Notes: generated from the letters alone by a model not told the origin. Shown: positions 53,748-63,608, counted from the stretch's first letter. The stretch: 64,000 nt of DNA from FEN-299 sp963727765 (GCA_963727765.1 CAVSGZ010000007.1:434001-498000); one strand, 5' to 3'. A program made the numbers and translations.

Positions 53748-55775
53748 CTACTCGTCGCGAGCGGCTTCGGCTCCGGCGGCGCCCGTCGCCTTCACGTCGT
53801 GGCCCGGCCCGTCCGGCGTCGCGTGGGTCCGGTGTGCCGGCCTCGTGCCGGTAATCCACGACGGGTTCATCGGGTACTCACCCGGATCGAACACCACCCA
53901 GTAGAAATGCCACACGAGGATGGCGAGCGTGGCGAGCACCGCCTCGTAGTAGTGGATCACCTGCGCCACGTCGTGCCACACCTTGGGCAGCAGGCGCAGG
54001 ACGGTCTCGGTGAACACCAGCATGATGCCGGTCACGGCCATGATCACCGAGCCCCACACCAGTGCCCAGTATTCCGCCTTCTCGGCGTAGTTCCACCGGC
54101 GGGCCGGGGGCTGGCCGGCACCGATTCCCAGGTTGTACATCACTTGGGCCCACGCGTCCTTCGCGTCGGCCCATGCGAACCACAGCGCACGGCCTTGACT
54201 GCGGCCGGACCGCGTACCCAAGAGGGCGCCGAGGTGCACGACGAAGAAGACCACGAACGCCCATCCGAAGACGCGGTGGAGCAGCGCACGCAGCGCGTTC
54301 CCGTCGGGCAGGACCGTGAACGGCCAGCTGAAGAACGCCTCCGGGAACTTGTGGACGAACCCGGTGTAGGCCAGGCCGACGAACAGCACCATAAGCACCG
54401 TGTGCTGATGGCGAAGCCACGGTGTCAGGCGCACCTCCGCGTTGGGGTCGGCCTTCACGGCGCGCACATGGTCTCTGGACTTGCGGTAGTAGTCGAGTGC
54501 GACGAACAGCGCCATTCCGCCAATCGTCACCACGATGACGACGATGTAGACGATGGTGACGAGGTTGACGACCCACGGCTTGTCGGCGTGCGGGCCGGAC
54601 GGCGCGTGGACCCTGAAGAACTCGGCGCTCATTCGGTTGCCGATGCCGGGATGGCACTTGCCGCAGGTCTGGGGCAACTGTGCCGGGTTGACCTTCGATT
54701 CCGGATCCGATGACGGCAGAATGTCGTGGACGCCGTGGCAGGACGAGCAGTTGGCGACTGTGACGTTGCCGCCCTGCAGCGCCAGGCCGTGGAAGCTCTG
54801 GGTGTAGGTGCTCATGACGTCGGGCGGCAGGCCGTACTGCGTCGCGATCCGCTGCGCCGCATGGCACTGGGCGCACGTCCCGGGCACGTTCGCGGCGGAC
54901 ACCCGCGACGAAGCGAGCTTCACCGCCGCGATGCTGTGCTCGCCGTGGCAGTCAGTGCAGACGGGCGCGTCGCGCACGCCCTGCGCCACCGCTTTGCCGT
55001 GGATGCTCATGGCGTAGGTGCGCTGGATGTTCTCGTGGCATTTCCCGCAGGTCGAGGGCACGGTGCGCCAGTAGAGCTTGGAGTTGGGGTTGGTCGACTT
55101 GTGGAGGTCGTGCGACCCGTGGCAGTCAGTGCAGACGGCGGAGTTCATTACCTTCTTCTGGATGACGGCGATGCCGTGGACGCTCGTCTCGTAGCTGACA
55201 ATCGGGTTCTCCTGGCTCAGGTTGAACCGCCGCATCTCCGCCGTATTGCCGTGGCAGCGTCCGCAGGTGGTCGCGAGATTGGCCCGGTTGACCGGGGACT
55301 GCGGATCCCGCGAGTTCAGCAGGATGTGGGACGCTCCGTGACAGTCCTTGCATGAGGCGGCCTCGGTGACGCCCTTGTGGACCGCCTGGCCGTGGTCGCT
55401 CTTCAGGTAGATTTCCGTCTCAATGCGATGGCAGTTCGAGCAGGCCACCGGCTTGGGCACGAACTTGTCGGGGTGCGGCACTTCCCGGATGTCCGTATGG
55501 CAGCTCGTGCAGCGGTTCTTGCCGTGGATCGACGCCTGATACTGCTGGAGGTCCACGAAGATCGATTTCGGCTTGCCGTCCGGTCCCGTCGTGGCGAAGT
55601 CCTTGTCACCATGACACGCCAGGCAGTCGGTGTTCGCGATGGCCGCCGGCGCCCTGGCGGCTGTTTGGGCTTTCAGGCTGGCAGCGCCGGCCAGCAGCAC
55701 GAGCGCCACGAGAAAGAGGACTTCTAAGAACTCATGACTGCGAGCCGATCTGGTCGAGCCAGTGGGAGTGGGCAT
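53748..55775 (-). CDS. CbcL-like fusion of undecahaem cytochrome c and cytochrome b
   Basis: 675 residues. N-terminal signal/anchor (~14-36), then 11 CxxCH motifs (CLACH, CTSCH, CSNCH, CKDCH, CGRCH, CTDCH, CGKCH, CTDCH, CAQCH, CSSCH, CGKCH) up to ~residue 400, followed by a membrane domain with about five helices and paired His residues (LRHQHTVLM, HRVFGWAF, IHYYEAVL, LVWHFYW) of the HydC/FdnI cytochrome b type. This is the plan of Geobacter CbcL, an inner-membrane quinol:cytochrome c reductase used in respiration of external acceptors. Lies 191 nt downstream of the hydrogenase operon on the same strand. Direction of electron flow here is inferred. Confidence 0.88.
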   Translation of the reverse strand: MPTPTGSTRSARSHEFLEVLFLVALVLLAGAASLKAQTAARAPAAIANTDCLACHGDKDFATTGPDGKPKSIFVDLQQYQASIHGKNRCTSCHTDIREVPHPDKFVPKPVACSNCHRIETEIYLKSDHGQAVHKGVTEAASCKDCHGASHILLNSRDPQSPVNRANLATTCGRCHGNTAEMRRFNLSQENPIVSYETSVHGIAVIQKKVMNSAVCTDCHGSHDLHKSTNPNSKLYWRTVPSTCGKCHENIQRTYAMSIHGKAVAQGVRDAPVCTDCHGEHSIAAVKLASSRVSAANVPGTCAQCHAAQRIATQYGLPPDVMSTYTQSFHGLALQGGNVTVANCSSCHGVHDILPSSDPESKVNPAQLPQTCGKCHPGIGNRMSAEFFRVHAPSGPHADKPWVVNLVTIVYIVVIVVTIGGMALFVALDYYRKSRDHVRAVKADPNAEVRLTPWLRHQHTVLMVLFVGLAYTGFVHKFPEAFFSWPFTVLPDGNALRALLHRVFGWAFVVFFVVHLGALLGTRSGRSQGRALWFAWADAKDAWAQVMYNLGIGAGQPPARRWNYAEKAEYWALVWGSVIMAVTGIMLVFTETVLRLLPKVWHDVAQVIHYYEAVLATLAILVWHFYWVVFDPGEYPMNPSWITGTRPAHRTHATPDGPGHDVKATGAAGAEAARDE

Positions 55776-55808
55776 GGGTGGTTGTCCGTAGCGATCTCGC
55801 TGGAGTGC

Positions 55809-55825
55809 GGCGGCTTCAGGCCGCC
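55809..55825. repeat. hairpin GGCGGC-TTCAG-GCCGCC
   Basis: A 6-bp stem with 5-nt loop in the gap before the CbcL-like gene, flanked by TGGAGTGC and CTGCTCAAG. Likely a dispersed short repeat. The rest of the 191-nt gap holds no gene; TATGAT at 55849-55844 (minus) may be a -10 for the CbcL-like gene. Confidence 0.5.
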
Positions 55826-55966
55826 CTGCTCAAGAACCGAGACATCATAACCCAAGGTCTGACAGACGCGGCATGCCACGACTCATCCATCCGGGGCGAA
55901 AGGCGGCGACGGCCCCTCATCCTCCGGGTGGTCGGCTGACGGCTCGGCGTCAGCGGACCTGACCCG

Positions 55967-56353
55967 CTACCGGTCTGGCCCAATCGAGAGCACATAGGCG
56001 GTCAACTGGAGTACGGCGTCCTCTCCGAGGGAGCGCCAACCAGGCATCGGCGTTCCGGGCAAGCCGTCGCGCACCGCCCGGTACACCCGCTGGGGGGAGG
56101 TCGACTGACGCCACGCCTGGTTGGTGAAGTCGCGCGGCGGCGTCGAAAACGCCGAAGCCCGCATCCCCTGGCCGTCGCCCCGCGCGCCGTGGCAAATCTC
56201 GCAATAGCGCTGATACAGCGCGCGGCCTGCGCGAGCGGCCTCTGGGGCAGCGACGCGCGAGTCGAAGTCGGGCGGCAGGTCAGTGGGACGACGACACGAC
56301 AGGCCTGTCGCCGCCAGCCACGCCGCCGCCACGACCGGAAGCAGTCGGGGCAT
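55967..56353 (-). CDS. monohaem cytochrome c lipoprotein
   Basis: 128 residues from ATG 56353 (MPRLLPVVAAAW). Lipobox TGLSC (Cys20) anchors it in the membrane. One haem motif CEICH with the distal segment PMPGWRSLGEDAVLQLTAYV, whose Met is the likely sixth ligand. A mobile periplasmic-side electron carrier. Its start lies 74 nt inside the end of the hydrogenase protease gene, so the two are cotranscribed. Confidence 0.85.
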   Translation of the reverse strand: MPRLLPVVAAAWLAATGLSCRRPTDLPPDFDSRVAAPEAARAGRALYQRYCEICHGARGDGQGMRASAFSTPPRDFTNQAWRQSTSPQRVYRAVRDGLPGTPMPGWRSLGEDAVLQLTAYVLSIGPDR

Positions 56354-56846
56354 CGCCAGCCTTCTTCTCGAGCGGGTAGCCGAGGCGGGCGGCTTCCTCG
56401 CAGACGACATCGACGAGCTGCGTGAAGGTGGCCTGCACCCGGGGTGACAGCCCGATCCCCAGTTCCGTCGTCTCGGGCACGCTGCCGAGCAAGACCAGAG
56501 TGGGAGGCACCCGGCCGCGCCATCGTGCGGCCTCGATCAAGTCTGACACGCCCACCTGGTGGACCGAGAGGCGGCCCGCGACGGCCGGGCCGACCTCCTC
56601 GCCCTCGAGGCGCACGAGCGTGCCCGGCGGCCCGTCGGCGTCGATGGCATCGACGAGGATCGCGCACTCGGCGTCTTCGAGGTAGGGCAGAAGCTGGAGG
56701 CCCAGGGTGCCGCCGTCGAGAACCTGCACGCCGTCGGGCAGCGTGCGGGTCTCGGCAATCCGCTGGGCCACCATGGCTCCGAGCCCATCGTCGGTGCACA
56801 GCAGGTTGCCGAGGCCCAGGATCAGCAGGCGCGAACGACTATCCAC
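56280..56846 (-). CDS. [NiFe]-hydrogenase maturation endopeptidase
   Basis: 188 residues. GLGNLLCTDDGLG and the nickel-contacting Asp in DAIDADG are the family motifs (HybD/HyaD/HupD). It removes the C-terminal peptide of the large subunit after nickel insertion; the large subunit in this operon carries a 15-residue tail behind its last His. The last ~20 residues (after LGYPLEKKAG) overlap the cytochrome gene and look non-conserved. Confidence 0.9.
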   Translation of the reverse strand: MDSRSRLLILGLGNLLCTDDGLGAMVAQRIAETRTLPDGVQVLDGGTLGLQLLPYLEDAECAILVDAIDADGPPGTLVRLEGEEVGPAVAGRLSVHQVGVSDLIEAARWRGRVPPTLVLLGSVPETTELGIGLSPRVQATFTQLVDVVCEEAARLGYPLEKKAGDAPTASGRGGGVAGGDRPVVSSSH

Positions 56847-57567
56847 GCGTGTCCTTGCGGTCGATGAACCGATAGCCCGAATACACGAGGTCCTCGCGCG
56901 GCACGAACTTGTAGCCCGAGAAGATCGACTCCACCGTCGCGTTGGCCTCGACCTGTGACATCAGGACCGCGCTGTAGACGTGGTGAACGGCAAATCCGAT
57001 CAGCATCCACATGAACCCGTGGTGGAGCCAGCGGGCCGTCGAGACGCCGCCGAACCACGGCACCAGGAAGGTGAACCACCGGAGCGGCGAGCCGACGTGG
57101 GCGCTCACCGAGTACATCGCGAGCCCGGTGCCGAGCATGATCAGGTAGACCACGAACACGACCGTGTAGGCGAGGCCCGCCAGCGGGTTGTGGCCGACGA
57201 ACCCGGGCGGCTTCCGAAATCGGAACAGGTAGTAGCCGAGCGTCGGCCCGAGGGCCTTCCAGCGTTTCTTGCGCGCCGGCACGAACTTGTCCCACCTCGC
57301 ATAGTTGTTGCCGGCGAACATCCACCAGATCCGGCTGATGACGGCGATGCCGAAGACGATCGCCGTCGAGTAATGAATCAGCTTGGCGAGCCCCATCAGC
57401 GACCGCTGGGACGCCAGGCCGGTCGTGATCGGCCCCGGGTTTGCGATGTAGAGGCCGGTGACCGCCAGCACGGCGATCGAGCCGGCGATGAACCAGTGGC
57501 ACACGCGCACGGGCCACTCCCAGACGTAGACCCGGACGGTCTCGGCGAGGGGTTGGTCCTGGATCAT
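56839..57567 (-). CDS. hyaC: [NiFe]-hydrogenase b-type cytochrome subunit
   Basis: 242 residues, four or five membrane helices with haem-ligating His (VRVCHWFIAGS, KLIHYSTA, LHHGFMWM, HHVYSAVLM). Takes electrons from the small subunit to quinone. Overlaps the large subunit gene by 4 nt and the protease gene by 8 nt. Confidence 0.92.
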   Translation of the reverse strand: MIQDQPLAETVRVYVWEWPVRVCHWFIAGSIAVLAVTGLYIANPGPITTGLASQRSLMGLAKLIHYSTAIVFGIAVISRIWWMFAGNNYARWDKFVPARKKRWKALGPTLGYYLFRFRKPPGFVGHNPLAGLAYTVVFVVYLIMLGTGLAMYSVSAHVGSPLRWFTFLVPWFGGVSTARWLHHGFMWMLIGFAVHHVYSAVLMSQVEANATVESIFSGYKFVPREDLVYSGYRFIDRKDTRG

Positions 57568-59270
57568 GGGAGCCTCACTCGCGCGACTTCCTGCTTGCGC
57601 GCGTCAAGGACGTGGACGCCACAGGCCAGACAGGGATCGAACGAGTGGATCGTGCGCAGGATCTCGACCGGCTTGGTCGGATCGGCGACCGGCGTGCCGA
57701 GCAGGGCTTCCTCGTACGGCCCGCGCTGGCTGCTGGCATCGCGCGGCCCGGCGTTCCACGTGCTGGGCACGATGCACTGGTAATTGGCGATGGCGCCGTT
57801 GCGGATGTGGACCCAGTGGCCCAGCGCCCCGCGCGGCGCTTCGTGAAACCCGGCCCCCGACGCGTCCGCCGGCCAGCTCGACGGATCCCACTTGGCGTTG
57901 TCGTGCGTCCGCAGGTCGTGCCGCGCCATGTTGGCGGCAAGCTGGTCGAGCCATTCCCCCTGCTTCTCGGCGAGCACGAGCGTCTCGATGGCGCGCGCCG
58001 CCACGCGACCGAGCGTCGAGAAGAGCGCCTCCGGCCCGACATTCAGCTTCTGCAGCACCACGCCGACCAGTTCCTTCACGCGCGGGTGCCCGGACGCGTA
58101 GGCGACGAGCATCCGCGAGAGGGGACCGACTTCCATCGGCAGCCCGGCGTAGCGGGGCGACTTGAGCCAGCTGTACTTCGCGGCCGTATCGAGCCGCTCG
58201 TAGGGAGGCTTCGGGCCGGTGTACTTGGGTTTGGTTTCTCCCTGGAACGGGTGAAGCCCCTGCTGATCGCCGCCGTCGTACTCGTACCACGAGTGGCTGA
58301 CCATTTCGGTGATCTGCCCCGTGTCGAGCTTCTCGACCTTGGTCAGATCCCGTCCCCGTATCACGCCGGAGGGGAAGAACAGCGGCGGGTTCGGCCCCTC
58401 GTCCTCCGGGTACTCGCCGTAGACGAGGTAGTTGCCCACGCCGGCTCCGTACGCGGCCCAGTCCTTGTAGAACGAGGCGACGGCGAGGACGTCGGGGATG
58501 TAGACGCGGGCCACGAAGTCGTGGGCCTTGGCGATGAGCGACCGCACCGAGGCCAGCGTGTCGGCGTTGAGCGAGGCCTGCTTGTCCAGATCCACAGGCG
58601 TCGCCATGCCGCCGACGAGGAAGCTCTGGAGGTGAGGGTTCTTGCCGCCGAGGATCGCGTGGACCTTGATCACCTCGCGCTGCCACTCGAGCGCCTCGAG
58701 GTAGTGCGCGACCGCCATGAGGTTGGCTTCCGGCGGCAGCTTGTAGGCGGGGTGGCCCCAGTAGGCGTTGGCGAACGGCCCGAGCTGGCCGCGTTCGACA
58801 AACGCCTTCAGCCGGTCACGCACTCCAGCGAAGTAGGTGGCGCTCGACAGCGGCCAGTCCGAGATCGATTCGGCGAGCGACGACGTCTTGACCGGGTCGG
58901 CGCTCAGGGCGGAGACGACGTCGACCCAGTCGAGCGCGTGCAGGTGGTAGAAGTGGATCACGTGGTCCTGCACTGCCTGCATCGCGATGATCAGGTTCCG
59001 AAGCAGGCGCGCATTGGGCGGCGGCACGGCGCCGATGGCGTTCTCGACGGCCCGGATCGACGCGATCGCATGCACCGTCGTGCACACGCCGCAGATTCGC
59101 TGGGTGAAGACCCAGGCGTCGCGGGGGTCGCGGCCCTGCAGGATCATCTCGATGCCGCGGAACATGGTGGAGGAGGACCAGGCGTCGCGCACCGTGCCGC
59201 CGTCGACTTCAGCCTCGATCCTGAGGTGCCCTTCGATCCGGGTGACCGGATCAACGACGATGTGCGTCAT
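57564..59270 (-). CDS. hyaB: [NiFe]-hydrogenase large subunit, group 1
   Basis: 568 residues. N-terminal L1 motif RICGVC (Cys60, Cys63) and C-terminal L2 motif DPCLACGVH (Cys547, Cys550, His553) bind the NiFe(CN)2CO site. A 15-residue tail follows His553 and would be cut by the maturation protease encoded downstream. It catalyses H2 oxidation in the periplasm. Overlaps both neighbours by 4 nt. Confidence 0.95.
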   Translation of the reverse strand: MTHIVVDPVTRIEGHLRIEAEVDGGTVRDAWSSSTMFRGIEMILQGRDPRDAWVFTQRICGVCTTVHAIASIRAVENAIGAVPPPNARLLRNLIIAMQAVQDHVIHFYHLHALDWVDVVSALSADPVKTSSLAESISDWPLSSATYFAGVRDRLKAFVERGQLGPFANAYWGHPAYKLPPEANLMAVAHYLEALEWQREVIKVHAILGGKNPHLQSFLVGGMATPVDLDKQASLNADTLASVRSLIAKAHDFVARVYIPDVLAVASFYKDWAAYGAGVGNYLVYGEYPEDEGPNPPLFFPSGVIRGRDLTKVEKLDTGQITEMVSHSWYEYDGGDQQGLHPFQGETKPKYTGPKPPYERLDTAAKYSWLKSPRYAGLPMEVGPLSRMLVAYASGHPRVKELVGVVLQKLNVGPEALFSTLGRVAARAIETLVLAEKQGEWLDQLAANMARHDLRTHDNAKWDPSSWPADASGAGFHEAPRGALGHWVHIRNGAIANYQCIVPSTWNAGPRDASSQRGPYEEALLGTPVADPTKPVEILRTIHSFDPCLACGVHVLDARKQEVARVRLP

Positions 59271-60397
59271 ACGGTGTCCCCCTTCTTCGAGTCAGTCGTC
59301 TGGGGCTGCGCCGGCTCGGGTTCGGGCTTCTGGCGCGAGCGCTTGATGTAGGAGATCAGCCCGTGGGTGGCGAACGCCGCGGCGATGCCGGCCGTGGCCG
59401 CCACGCCGACGCGGTCCACGGTGTAGCCGGGCCCCAGGAAGGGCGGTCCCGGCAGGTGGTTGTAGAACGGCGTCATCTTGTCCCAGAAGTCCGGTTCGGC
59501 ACAGCCCACGCATGGGTGGCCGCAGCCGATCGGCCAGTTGGTGCCCTCGTTCCAGCGGACGCGCGGGCAGTTCTGGAAGGTCACCGGCCCCTTGCAGCCC
59601 ATCTTGTAGAGGCAGTACCCGGTGCGGTGCCCCTCGTCTCCCCAGGCCTCGACGTACTGGCCGGCGTCATAGTGCGCGCGCCGTTCGCAGTTGTCGTGGA
59701 TCAGCTTGCCGTAGGCGAACAGCGGCCGCCCGAACTCGTCGAGCGGCGGCCAGTACTTGAAGGTGAGATAGTGCACGAGCAGCGCCGTGATGTTCTCGGC
59801 GTTGGCCGGGCAGGCCGGCAGGTTCACCAGGTTCTTGATTCCCGGCACCGCGTCGCGCACGCTCAGCGCGCCGGTCGGGTTGGGCGACGCCGCCGGCAGG
59901 CCGCCGTACGCCGCGCACGTGCCCATGGCGATGGTCGCCGCGGCTCCGCCGCACACCTCGCGCGCGATGTCGATCGCCGCGCGGCCGCCGATCGTGCAGT
60001 AGGCCCCGTTCTCAAACGTCGGGATCGAGCCCTCCACGACGACGAAGTACTGCCCCTTCTTGTCGCCCACGACCTTGTGCAGCGCTTCCTCGGCTTGCGT
60101 GCCGGCCGCCGCCATGATCGTCTCGTGATAGTCCACCGAGAACACGTCGAGGACGATGTCCGCGACCGTTGGGCGCGCCGCCCGGAGGAACGACTCGGTG
60201 TTGCCGCAGCAGTCCTGGAACTCGAGCCAGACCAGCACCGGCTTCTCGGCCCCCTGGATGGCCTTGGCGATCTTCGCCGACACCGACGCCGGCAAGGCGA
60301 GTGTCGAGGCCATGACGGTGCAGAACCCCAGGAAATCGCGGCGGGACACCCCTCGCCGCTCCAGTTCCTCGATGAACCAGTTCTCGCGCTCGCTCAT
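59267..60397 (-). CDS. hyaA: [NiFe]-hydrogenase small subunit with altered proximal cluster motif
   Basis: 376 residues. Tat signal SRRDFLGF (Arg19-Arg20) and a C-terminal TM (~345-365) place it on the periplasmic face. The first motif of the proximal 4Fe-4S cluster reads DCCGNTES (62-69), where group 1 enzymes normally have C-x-G-C-T/S-E; the second Cys is Asn66, while an extra Cys64 and Asp62 are nearby. The other two ligands (GTCAAYGG, LPACPAN) and the medial and distal cluster ligands (HDNC, GYCLYKMGCKGP, FQNCP, IGCGHPCVGC) are intact. Forms the head of the operon. Confidence 0.94.
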   Translation of the reverse strand: MSERENWFIEELERRGVSRRDFLGFCTVMASTLALPASVSAKIAKAIQGAEKPVLVWLEFQDCCGNTESFLRAARPTVADIVLDVFSVDYHETIMAAAGTQAEEALHKVVGDKKGQYFVVVEGSIPTFENGAYCTIGGRAAIDIAREVCGGAAATIAMGTCAAYGGLPAASPNPTGALSVRDAVPGIKNLVNLPACPANAENITALLVHYLTFKYWPPLDEFGRPLFAYGKLIHDNCERRAHYDAGQYVEAWGDEGHRTGYCLYKMGCKGPVTFQNCPRVRWNEGTNWPIGCGHPCVGCAEPDFWDKMTPFYNHLPGPPFLGPGYTVDRVGVAATAGIAAAFATHGLISYIKRSRQKPEPEPAQPQTTDSKKGDTV

Positions 60398-60552
60398 AGG
60401 TCACGTCCTTTGACGGCAGTCGTTCGACCAGGCGAACGCTGCGCGCTTCAAGCAGGTTGGCGACCGGCCGGACGGGTCATCCGGCTCGAACGAAAGGGCC
60501 CGCGACGGGCGCCGAACGCTACCGGCGATGTGGTTGGGAGACCTGGGGCGGG

Positions 60553-60580
60553 ATTATAGCAAGAGTGCCCGCTCGCGCAA
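60553..60580 (-). promoter_or_regulatory. promoter of the hydrogenase operon
   Basis: Minus strand: TTGCGC (60580-60575), 16-nt spacer, TATAAT (60558-60553). It implies a leader of about 150 nt before ATG 60397, which is preceded by AAAGGA. The 277-nt gap holds no convincing gene. Confidence 0.55.
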
Positions 60581-60674
60581 GCGCTTTCGGCACCGACGGG
60601 TCGAATGACCCTCTGCGGGACCGCACGCTCGAGCTAGGGCGTTCGGTTCACAAGCCAAGGCCGCGTGCAGCGCC

Positions 60675-61378
<704 letters not shown>

Positions 61379-61382
<4 letters not shown>

Positions 61383-62092
61383 GCCGTCGTCGCCTCCATG
61401 CTCTCGTCGACCACCTGGCCGTCGAACAGGTGGATGTTCCGGTCGGCCTGGCGCGTGAAGCGCGGGTCGTGCGTCACCATGCAGATGGTCGAGCCCTGCT
61501 GGTGCAGCTCGCGCAGCAGGTCCATCACGGCCTCGCCGTTGCGCGAGTCGAGGTTGCCGGTCGGCTCGTCGGCCAGCAGGATCAGCGGGCTCCCGACGAG
61601 CGCCCGGGCGACGGCGACGCGCTGCTGCTGGCCGCCGGACAGCTGGCTCGGCAGGTGCTTGGCGCGGTGCGCCATCCCGACCTTCTCGAGCGCCTCGGTC
61701 ACGCGCGTCTTCCGCTCCGACGACTTCATGCCGCGGTAGGTGAGCGGCAGCTCGACGTTCTCGAAGACGCTGAGGTCGCCGATCAGGTTGAAGCTCTGGA
61801 AGATGAAGCCGATCTCCCGGTTGCGGATGCGCGCCCGGTCGGCCATGTTCAGGTTCGCCACCGGCTGGCCGTTGAGCGTGTAGCTGCCGCCGGTCGGCGT
61901 GTCGAGCAGGCCCAGGATCGACAGCAGCGTCGACTTGCCGCATCCCGAGGGACCGGCGATCGAGACGTACTCGCCCTTCCTGATCTCCATGTGGATGCCG
62001 GACAGGGCGTGGGTTTCGACTTCGTCGGTGTAGAAGACCTTGGTCACACCGTCGAGCCGAATGAGCGGTTGCGTTTGGCCGTTGCCGTTCAT
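61379..62092 (-). CDS. ABC transporter ATPase, MacB/LolD type
   Basis: 237 residues. Walker A GPSGCGKST, LSGGQQQRVAVARAL, LLADEPTGNLDS. Second gene of an operon that begins with the MacA-like adaptor, 34 nt downstream of it. Confidence 0.92.
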
Positions 62093-62126
62093 CGTGCCTC
62101 CAGATTGCCCGTGACCTGCCGGGCGG

Positions 62127-63383
62127 CTACTTCAGCCTGATGCGATCGAACGCGTCGTACTGGGACATGTCGGACAGGATGACCTGGTCGCCCTGCTTCA
62201 ACCCGGCCTTGACTTCGACCGTGTTGACCGACGTCTTGCCAATCGTCACCTTCACCCGCGTGCAGTTGACTCCGTCCTCATCCAGCTTGAAGAGGCTGAT
62301 GACGCTCTGCTCCTGCCCGTAGGTGGGGCGGCCGACGTAGAGGATGTCGTTGAGCCGCTCGAGTTCGATCGTGCCGTCGACGCTCAGGTCCGGGCGCGCG
62401 CCCTTCGGCAGCTCGCCTTCGAGCGCCACGTCCACCGTCACCGTGCCGTTCTGGACCGCGGGGTCGATGCGCGAGACCTTGCCCTGGATGATGCCGTTCC
62501 TGGTGTCGATGGCCGCGGGCTGTCCGATCATCACGTCCTTGGCCTGCGTCTCCGCGATCTTCAGCTGCGCCTTCAGGTGATTCTGATCGGCGACGCGCGC
62601 GAGGTTGGTCCCCGGGCTCACCTGCTGCCCGACTTCGACCGGGACCTGCTGCAGCATTCCCGCCAGCCCTGCGCGCACATGCAGCTGATTCACCTGGCTC
62701 TGGCGCAGGTCCACCAGCGCGCGCAGCCGATCCACCTCGGCCTGCTGCACGGCCATCCGCGACTGCGACGAATCGCGCATGGCCCCCAGCCGCTTCCGCT
62801 CGATCTGATCGCGGTCGCCGAGGTTGTCCGATCTCACCTGAGAAAGCTTGGTCGTCAGCGACGACACCAGGCCCTCCTTGGCCAGTTCGGCGTCGGCTTC
62901 GGCCTGGAGCTTCGCCTGCCGGTAGTCGGCCGTCACCGCACTCGCCGCCGCTTCCTGGGCGAGCAGTTCGTTGGCGACGGTCACCTTCAGGTTCAGATAC
63001 TGCGCCTCGGCCGCCTTGAGCTGCTGCTGGGCCTCGAGCAGCGCCTGCGTCTGCGTCGGGTTCACCAGCTCCAGGATGATGGTCTCGGCCGTCACCGGCG
63101 TGCCCGGGTAGACGACGATCCGCTCGACGCGGCCGTCGGTGGCGGCGGGGATCCACCGGATATCCTCGGGCACGAGCGTGCCCAGCCCTCGAACCTGCCG
63201 CACCATCGGCCCCCGTTTCACGGTGTCGATGTACGCAGCGCCGCGCTCGACGGTCGGTGCCGCCGGCTTGAGGCGCGAGAGCGCCAGGGTCACCACGCCG
63301 ACGAGGACGATGACGACGCCGGCAATGATGAACTGCCGGATCTTCTTGTTGCGTGCCACGCTGGAGGGTCGTTGAATATCCAT
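62127..63383 (-). CDS. periplasmic adaptor (membrane fusion) protein, MacA/HlyD type
   Basis: 418 residues. N-terminal TM (~17-37), then beta-barrel and lipoyl parts (GLGTLVPEDIRWIPAATDG; GLAGMLQQVPVEVGQQVSPGT) around a long coiled coil (~105-250). Links an inner-membrane ABC pump to an outer-membrane channel. TATAAT at 63506-63501 on this strand gives a likely promoter with a ~110-nt leader. Confidence 0.88.
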   Translation of the reverse strand: MDIQRPSSVARNKKIRQFIIAGVVIVLVGVVTLALSRLKPAAPTVERGAAYIDTVKRGPMVRQVRGLGTLVPEDIRWIPAATDGRVERIVVYPGTPVTAETIILELVNPTQTQALLEAQQQLKAAEAQYLNLKVTVANELLAQEAAASAVTADYRQAKLQAEADAELAKEGLVSSLTTKLSQVRSDNLGDRDQIERKRLGAMRDSSQSRMAVQQAEVDRLRALVDLRQSQVNQLHVRAGLAGMLQQVPVEVGQQVSPGTNLARVADQNHLKAQLKIAETQAKDVMIGQPAAIDTRNGIIQGKVSRIDPAVQNGTVTVDVALEGELPKGARPDLSVDGTIELERLNDILYVGRPTYGQEQSVISLFKLDEDGVNCTRVKVTIGKTSVNTVEVKAGLKQGDQVILSDMSQYDAFDRIRLK

Positions 63384-63500
63384 CTTCGAAAGGCTTAGAC
63401 GTGCGAAATGGCAAAAAAGGTCACTCCGGATCGTCCGTTGAGGCGGACACCACCCGGCCAGGGGCCGCTCACGAGGACGGCGCCGGCGTGTGCGGGCACA

Positions 63501-63506
63501 ATTATA
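63501..63506 (-). promoter_or_regulatory. -10 element of the adaptor/ABC operon
   Basis: TATAAT on the minus strand, with a weak TGTAAC at the -35 position 17 nt away. Confidence 0.5.
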
Positions 63507-63608
63507 TACCGTGAGGGCAATAGGTTACAGTGACGACTGCGCTTGATTTCACAGGTCGCGGATGCGCGGGAACCGACCCATTCGTCCCGTAAACGGGCGG
63601 TCTCCAGG

